Below the pieces are notes generated by a model. That model was not told the origin of the DNA. It searched no databases and saw only the letters and a program-made list of their open reading frames with translations. From Acidimicrobiaceae bacterium (GTDB lineage Bacteria; Actinomycetota; Acidimicrobiia; Acidimicrobiales; Palsa-688): DNA of 7,333 nt. Position numbers and translations under genes: made by a program. The stretch is from contig DAHWQF010000159.1 of the NCBI GenBank assembly GCA_027334785.1, positions 1-7,333 on the forward strand, given 5' to 3'. Below, piece after piece: positions 5,145-7,333 of this stretch. Numbering within the stretch: the first letter of the stretch is position 1; each line of letters starts with the position of its first letter.

Positions 5145-5819
5145 GTGAGGCCTCGCAAGAAGGGGACGGAGGCCGAGGAGGAGGCTTGCCGCGGCCTCGA
5201 CGTCAACGCCGTGGTGTCGTACAACCTGAAGGCCATCCGGGAGCGCCAAGGCTGGACCCAGCAGGAGGTCGCTGACCGGCTGTCCCGACTGACGGGCCAC
5301 ACGCTCCCTCAGGCTTCGATCTCGGCTATGGAGCACGGCTTCGACGGCGAGCGCCGGAGGCGCTTCGACGCCCACGAGCTGTACCTCTTGTCAGTCGTCT
5401 TCGACGTCCCCATCGCTTACTTCTTCGTCCCCCCTCCGGGGCGCGAACGCCTTCGGCTCGCCGACACTGGCCGGCCCATGGTCGAGCTTTACGCGGCCGT
5501 GCTCGGCCACGAGCGCCAGCTCGCCCCCCTCGACGAGCGCTTGGCCGAGATCGGTGTAAAGGACCCAGACGAAGCAGACCAAGCTTTGATGACCGTCCTC
5601 GGTGCCAGCAAGGCGACCGGCGCCTGGCACGACCACTTCCGCACATGGCGCAAGAGGCGCCTTCGCGAGGTAGAGCGCCAATATGGGGACCGCCTGGACG
5701 AAGTGGCCGACTTCCTCGCTGACTTCGCCGCGCAAGTGAAGGCCGTCGGCCCGAAGGCGTACCTCGAGTCCCAGGCTTACAGCGGCCGCGACGCCAAGCG
5801 CGACGCTGGCGCGCCCTAG
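5145..5819 (+). CDS. XRE-family transcriptional regulator of the integrative element
   Basis: This 224-residue protein has an N-terminal Cro/CI-type helix-turn-helix at about residues 22-75: VVSYNLKAIRERQGWTQQEV, then ADRLSRLTG, then LPQASISAMEHGFDGERRRR as recognition helix and following turn. FDAHELYLLSVVFDVPIAYF closes the domain, as in many XRE proteins. The C-terminal 140 residues are helical and charged (ERQLAPLDERLAEIGVKDPD, then AWHDHFRTWRKRRLREVERQ and DEVADFLADFAAQVKA). They resemble no enzyme I know and probably mediate dimerisation or sensing. The GTG start at 5145 is supported by GAGAGG at 5133-5138, 6 nt upstream. It lies directly before the excisionase-like gene on the same strand, the usual place for a repressor of integration and transfer functions. 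DNA binding is secure; the targets are inferred. Confidence 0.85.
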   Translation: MRPRKKGTEAEEEACRGLDVNAVVSYNLKAIRERQGWTQQEVADRLSRLTGHTLPQASISAMEHGFDGERRRRFDAHELYLLSVVFDVPIAYFFVPPPGRERLRLADTGRPMVELYAAVLGHERQLAPLDERLAEIGVKDPDEADQALMTVLGASKATGAWHDHFRTWRKRRLREVERQYGDRLDEVADFLADFAAQVKAVGPKAYLESQAYSGRDAKRDAGAP

Positions 5820-5835
5820 TCCTCCCTGCAGAGCG

Positions 5836-5856
5836 CCGTCGCCGGCTGAGACGGCC
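5836..5856 (+). repeat. Short hairpin after the XRE gene
   Basis: GCCGTC, a 9-nt loop, GACGGC, beginning 17 nt after the XRE stop codon. No T-tract follows, so it is at best a weak terminator or a processing or binding site between the regulator and excisionase genes. Confidence 0.3.
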
Positions 5857-5883
5857 TATTGCCAATTCGGCCCCAAACAAGAG

Positions 5884-5902
5884 AGGCCCAAAGGGTGGGC
5901 CT
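5884..5902 (+). repeat. Perfect 7-bp hairpin just upstream of the excisionase start
   Basis: AGGCCCA, loop AAGGG, TGGGCCT. It ends 9 nt before the GAGG ribosome-binding site (5912-5915) of the excisionase-like gene. Position suits an operator for the XRE protein or an RNA structure limiting excisionase translation. It lacks the T-tract of a standard terminator. Confidence 0.4.
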
Positions 5903-5922
5903 ATACGAAATGAGGTGACACG

Positions 5923-6249
5923 GTGGAACGGTGGAGCGAACGGCCTAAAGACAAGCCGCTTGAAGCTACCGCACGACTCGTGGGCAGAAAGGGGCGTGGC
6001 TTTCTTGCGTTGGACGAGCCCAGCCAAGAGCGCGGTAGGCAAGCCGTGGCCAGAAGTGACCCCTACGTGGTCTCGGTGCCCGAGGCGGCGAGGCTCCTCG
6101 GTATCTCCAAGGACCTGGCCTATGACCTGGCTCGGCGTGGCGAACTACCCGGCGCCTTCCAGCTCGGGTGCCGGTGGCGGGTCAGCCTCATCAGACTTCA
6201 TGCTGCGGTCCACGGGAGCGAGGACAGTGCCGCCCAACCTGTTGGTTGA
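5923..6249 (+). CDS. xis: Excisionase-like helix-turn-helix (HTH_17) protein
   Basis: This 108-residue protein carries a MerR-like excisionase domain at about residues 47-95: YVVSVPEAARLLGISKDLAY, then DLARRGELPGAFQLGCRWRV, followed by a SLIRLHAAVHG helix. The winged-helix GCRWRV turn and the LARRGELPG wing are standard in this family, whose members bind near attachment sites and steer the recombinase toward excision, or act as small regulators. The GTG at 5923 has GAGG 7 nt upstream. About 45 extra N-terminal residues (basic, then acidic) precede the domain, longer than most small excisionases, so an internal start is possible. The last 52 bases overlap the 3' end of the integrase gene on the other strand. 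Excisionase function rests on the domain plus the adjacent integrase. Confidence 0.78.
   Translation: MERWSERPKDKPLEATARLVGRKGRGFLALDEPSQERGRQAVARSDPYVVSVPEAARLLGISKDLAYDLARRGELPGAFQLGCRWRVSLIRLHAAVHGSEDSAAQPVG
6045..6059 (+). repeat. 15-bp direct repeat, copy 2
   Basis: Identical to 4688-4702. It lies inside the excisionase-like gene, coding for VARS just before the HTH domain. Confidence 0.6.
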
Positions 6250-7333
6250 GTTTCCGGCTCCACCTTTGCCCGTTTATCGCGGGCTTCTAGTTCGGCCCGC
6301 GCCGGCACGTTCGGTTGGTCGGCCGGCGAGACAGGGTCCAGGGCGCCGAGGACAACCGATCCTAGGAACCCCGCCAACTCGCGGTCGCGTTGCTCTAGGG
6401 CGTGCGCGTACACCCGTAAGGTCACGGACGGATCCGCGTGCCCGAGGCGACCCGCGACAGTACGAACGTCGATGCCGGCTGCTATGGCCGTCGTGGCGGA
6501 AAAGTGACGAAGCTCATGGAAGTGACTGGCGAAGCCGAGCTTGGAAGCGGTGCGCCTGTACGCAGCCGTAAGCCCATTGGGGAGGCACGGCGTGGCGCCG
6601 TCGGCCGACCGAGAGAGGATGTAGGGGTCGTCGGCCGGCGACGCGCCGACCAACTCGGCGTAGTCGTGTTGGTCGTGCTGGCGTTTGGTGAGCACCGCCC
6701 CGAGGGCGCTGTCTATAGCGACCAAGCGCTTGGCGTGAGTCTTGGTCGGCCCTTCCGTAACCTCCTCGTGTATGACCGTGAGGGATCTGGCCACGCGAAG
6801 GGTGCGCTTCTCCCAATCGATGTCCGACCACCGCAGCGCGCAAAGCTCGCCCCGTCTGGCGCCAGTGACAGCAGCGAGCGCTATCGCGGCAGCAAGGACC
6901 GAGTCCTTGTCCGCTTCGGCTGCCGCCAACAACTGCTGCACTTGGGAGACTTCCGGGGCAGACACGTCTGACCGTGGGAGTGGGGGAGGTGTGGCGCGGT
7001 CGGCCGGGTTCGAACCAAGCAGGCCCCACTTGACGGCACGTCCGAGGGCAGCGTGCAGCAGAAAATGGTGACGGCTTACGGACGCGTCCGAGAGGCCGCG
7101 TTCCGAAAGCGCCCGGTAGAAACGGTCCAGTTGTTGGCCCGAGACCCTGTCGAGCCTCTGCGCCCCGAGTGCTGGCTTAATGTGACGCTCCACGAGGCGC
7201 CGGTACTCTTTCATCGTGTACCCGGAACGGTGCGGGCTGATGTCGTCCAGCCACCGGTCGAGCAAGTCGCCTAGGCTGCCAGCGTGGTGCGTCCTGGAAA
7301 CTGGATCAACCCAGCGGGTGAGAGTCCCGTCCG
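6198..7333 (-). CDS. int: Tyrosine recombinase / phage-type integrase, 5' end beyond the window
   Basis: This is a site-specific tyrosine recombinase. Numbering from the TTG at 7265, the core-binding domain (SAM-like) spans about 1-95 and the catalytic domain about 105-295. Visible catalytic residues are R137 (TGARRGELCALRW), K175 (GPTKTHAKR), H250 and R253 (FHELRH), H276 (RLGHADPSVT) and nucleophile Y286 (LRVYAH), so the set is complete. The frame stays open to the window edge, reading WVDPVSRTHHAGSLGDLLDR, the usual linker between an arm-binding domain and the core. The TTG is therefore not the true start and the gene is truncated by the window. About 65 residues follow the catalytic tyrosine, an ordinary to slightly long tail rich in charged residues. 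It converges on and overlaps the excisionase-like gene. The enzyme would integrate and excise the element carrying the XRE and excisionase genes. The attachment site is not visible. Confidence 0.93.
   Translation of the reverse strand, partial: DGTLTRWVDPVSRTHHAGSLGDLLDRWLDDISPHRSGYTMKEYRRLVERHIKPALGAQRLDRVSGQQLDRFYRALSERGLSDASVSRHHFLLHAALGRAVKWGLLGSNPADRATPPPLPRSDVSAPEVSQVQQLLAAAEADKDSVLAAAIALAAVTGARRGELCALRWSDIDWEKRTLRVARSLTVIHEEVTEGPTKTHAKRLVAIDSALGAVLTKRQHDQHDYAELVGASPADDPYILSRSADGATPCLPNGLTAAYRRTASKLGFASHFHELRHFSATTAIAAGIDVRTVAGRLGHADPSVTLRVYAHALEQRDRELAGFLGSVVLGALDPVSPADQPNVPARAELEARDKRAKVEPETQPTGWAALSSLPWTAA

Larger units (their letters stand above)
4063..7333. mobile_element. Probable integrative element end: transfer/transposon scar plus regulator-excisionase-integrase module
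   Basis: Relaxase and TnpB remnants, an XRE regulator, an excisionase-like protein and a tyrosine recombinase lie side by side, next to an operon of normal chromosomal type. Together they indicate integrated mobile DNA that continues past the right edge. Neither boundary is defined: no tRNA gene or att repeat pair was recognised, and the left limit is set only by the last recognisable TnpB sequence. Confidence 0.55.

Noticed and set aside
7007..7016. GGTTCGAACC, resembling a tRNA T-arm and hence an att site
   Set aside because: It lies within the integrase gene, coding for the common GSNPA turn between the core-binding and catalytic domains. No acceptor stem, anticodon arm or CCA end surrounds it.

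Overview
The window is high-GC DNA with several GTG starts and 4-nt stop/start overlaps. Its main block is the Asp23/Gls24 - AmaP - DUF6286 - ECF sigma type of gene cluster found in Actinomycetota. I read it as an actinobacterial chromosome or large replicon. The genus cannot be named from the sequence; an actinomycete or Acidimicrobiia-like lineage are both possible.

Bases 126-3901 (minus strand) hold one tightly packed envelope-stress operon. In transcription order it encodes a small DUF2273-like membrane protein, a full Asp23/Gls24 protein, a short Asp23-like protein, a DUF6286-type two-helix membrane protein, an AmaP-like membrane anchor with an Asp23-like tail, a stand-alone mini J-domain protein, an ECF sigma factor, and a protein joining an N-terminal zinc-binding anti-sigma (ZAS) motif to a C-terminal Asp23-like domain. 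Four junctions overlap by exactly 4 nt (GTGA or ATGA), which suggests translational coupling. The likely design is a membrane-anchored Asp23 complex whose state is read by the ZAS-Asp23 protein, which in turn would control the sigma factor. That control link is inference. A possible ECF-type promoter lies upstream of the first gene.

Bases about 4063-4649 are a mobile-element scar on the minus strand. A piece of a TrwC/MobF conjugative relaxase, carrying a stop codon and a one-base frameshift, runs in frame into a piece of a TnpB (IS200/IS605 OrfB) gene that is itself frameshifted. Bases 4650-5144 hold no gene I can support, but contain an 8-bp perfect hairpin, a G8 tract and one copy of a 15-bp repeat.

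Bases 5145-7333 are the control and recombination module of an integrative element: an XRE-family regulator (+), an excisionase-like HTH protein (+), and a convergent, overlapping tyrosine recombinase (-) whose N-terminus runs off the right edge. With the relaxase scar, this suggests a decayed or composite integrative (possibly once conjugative) element lying immediately upstream of the envelope-stress operon.
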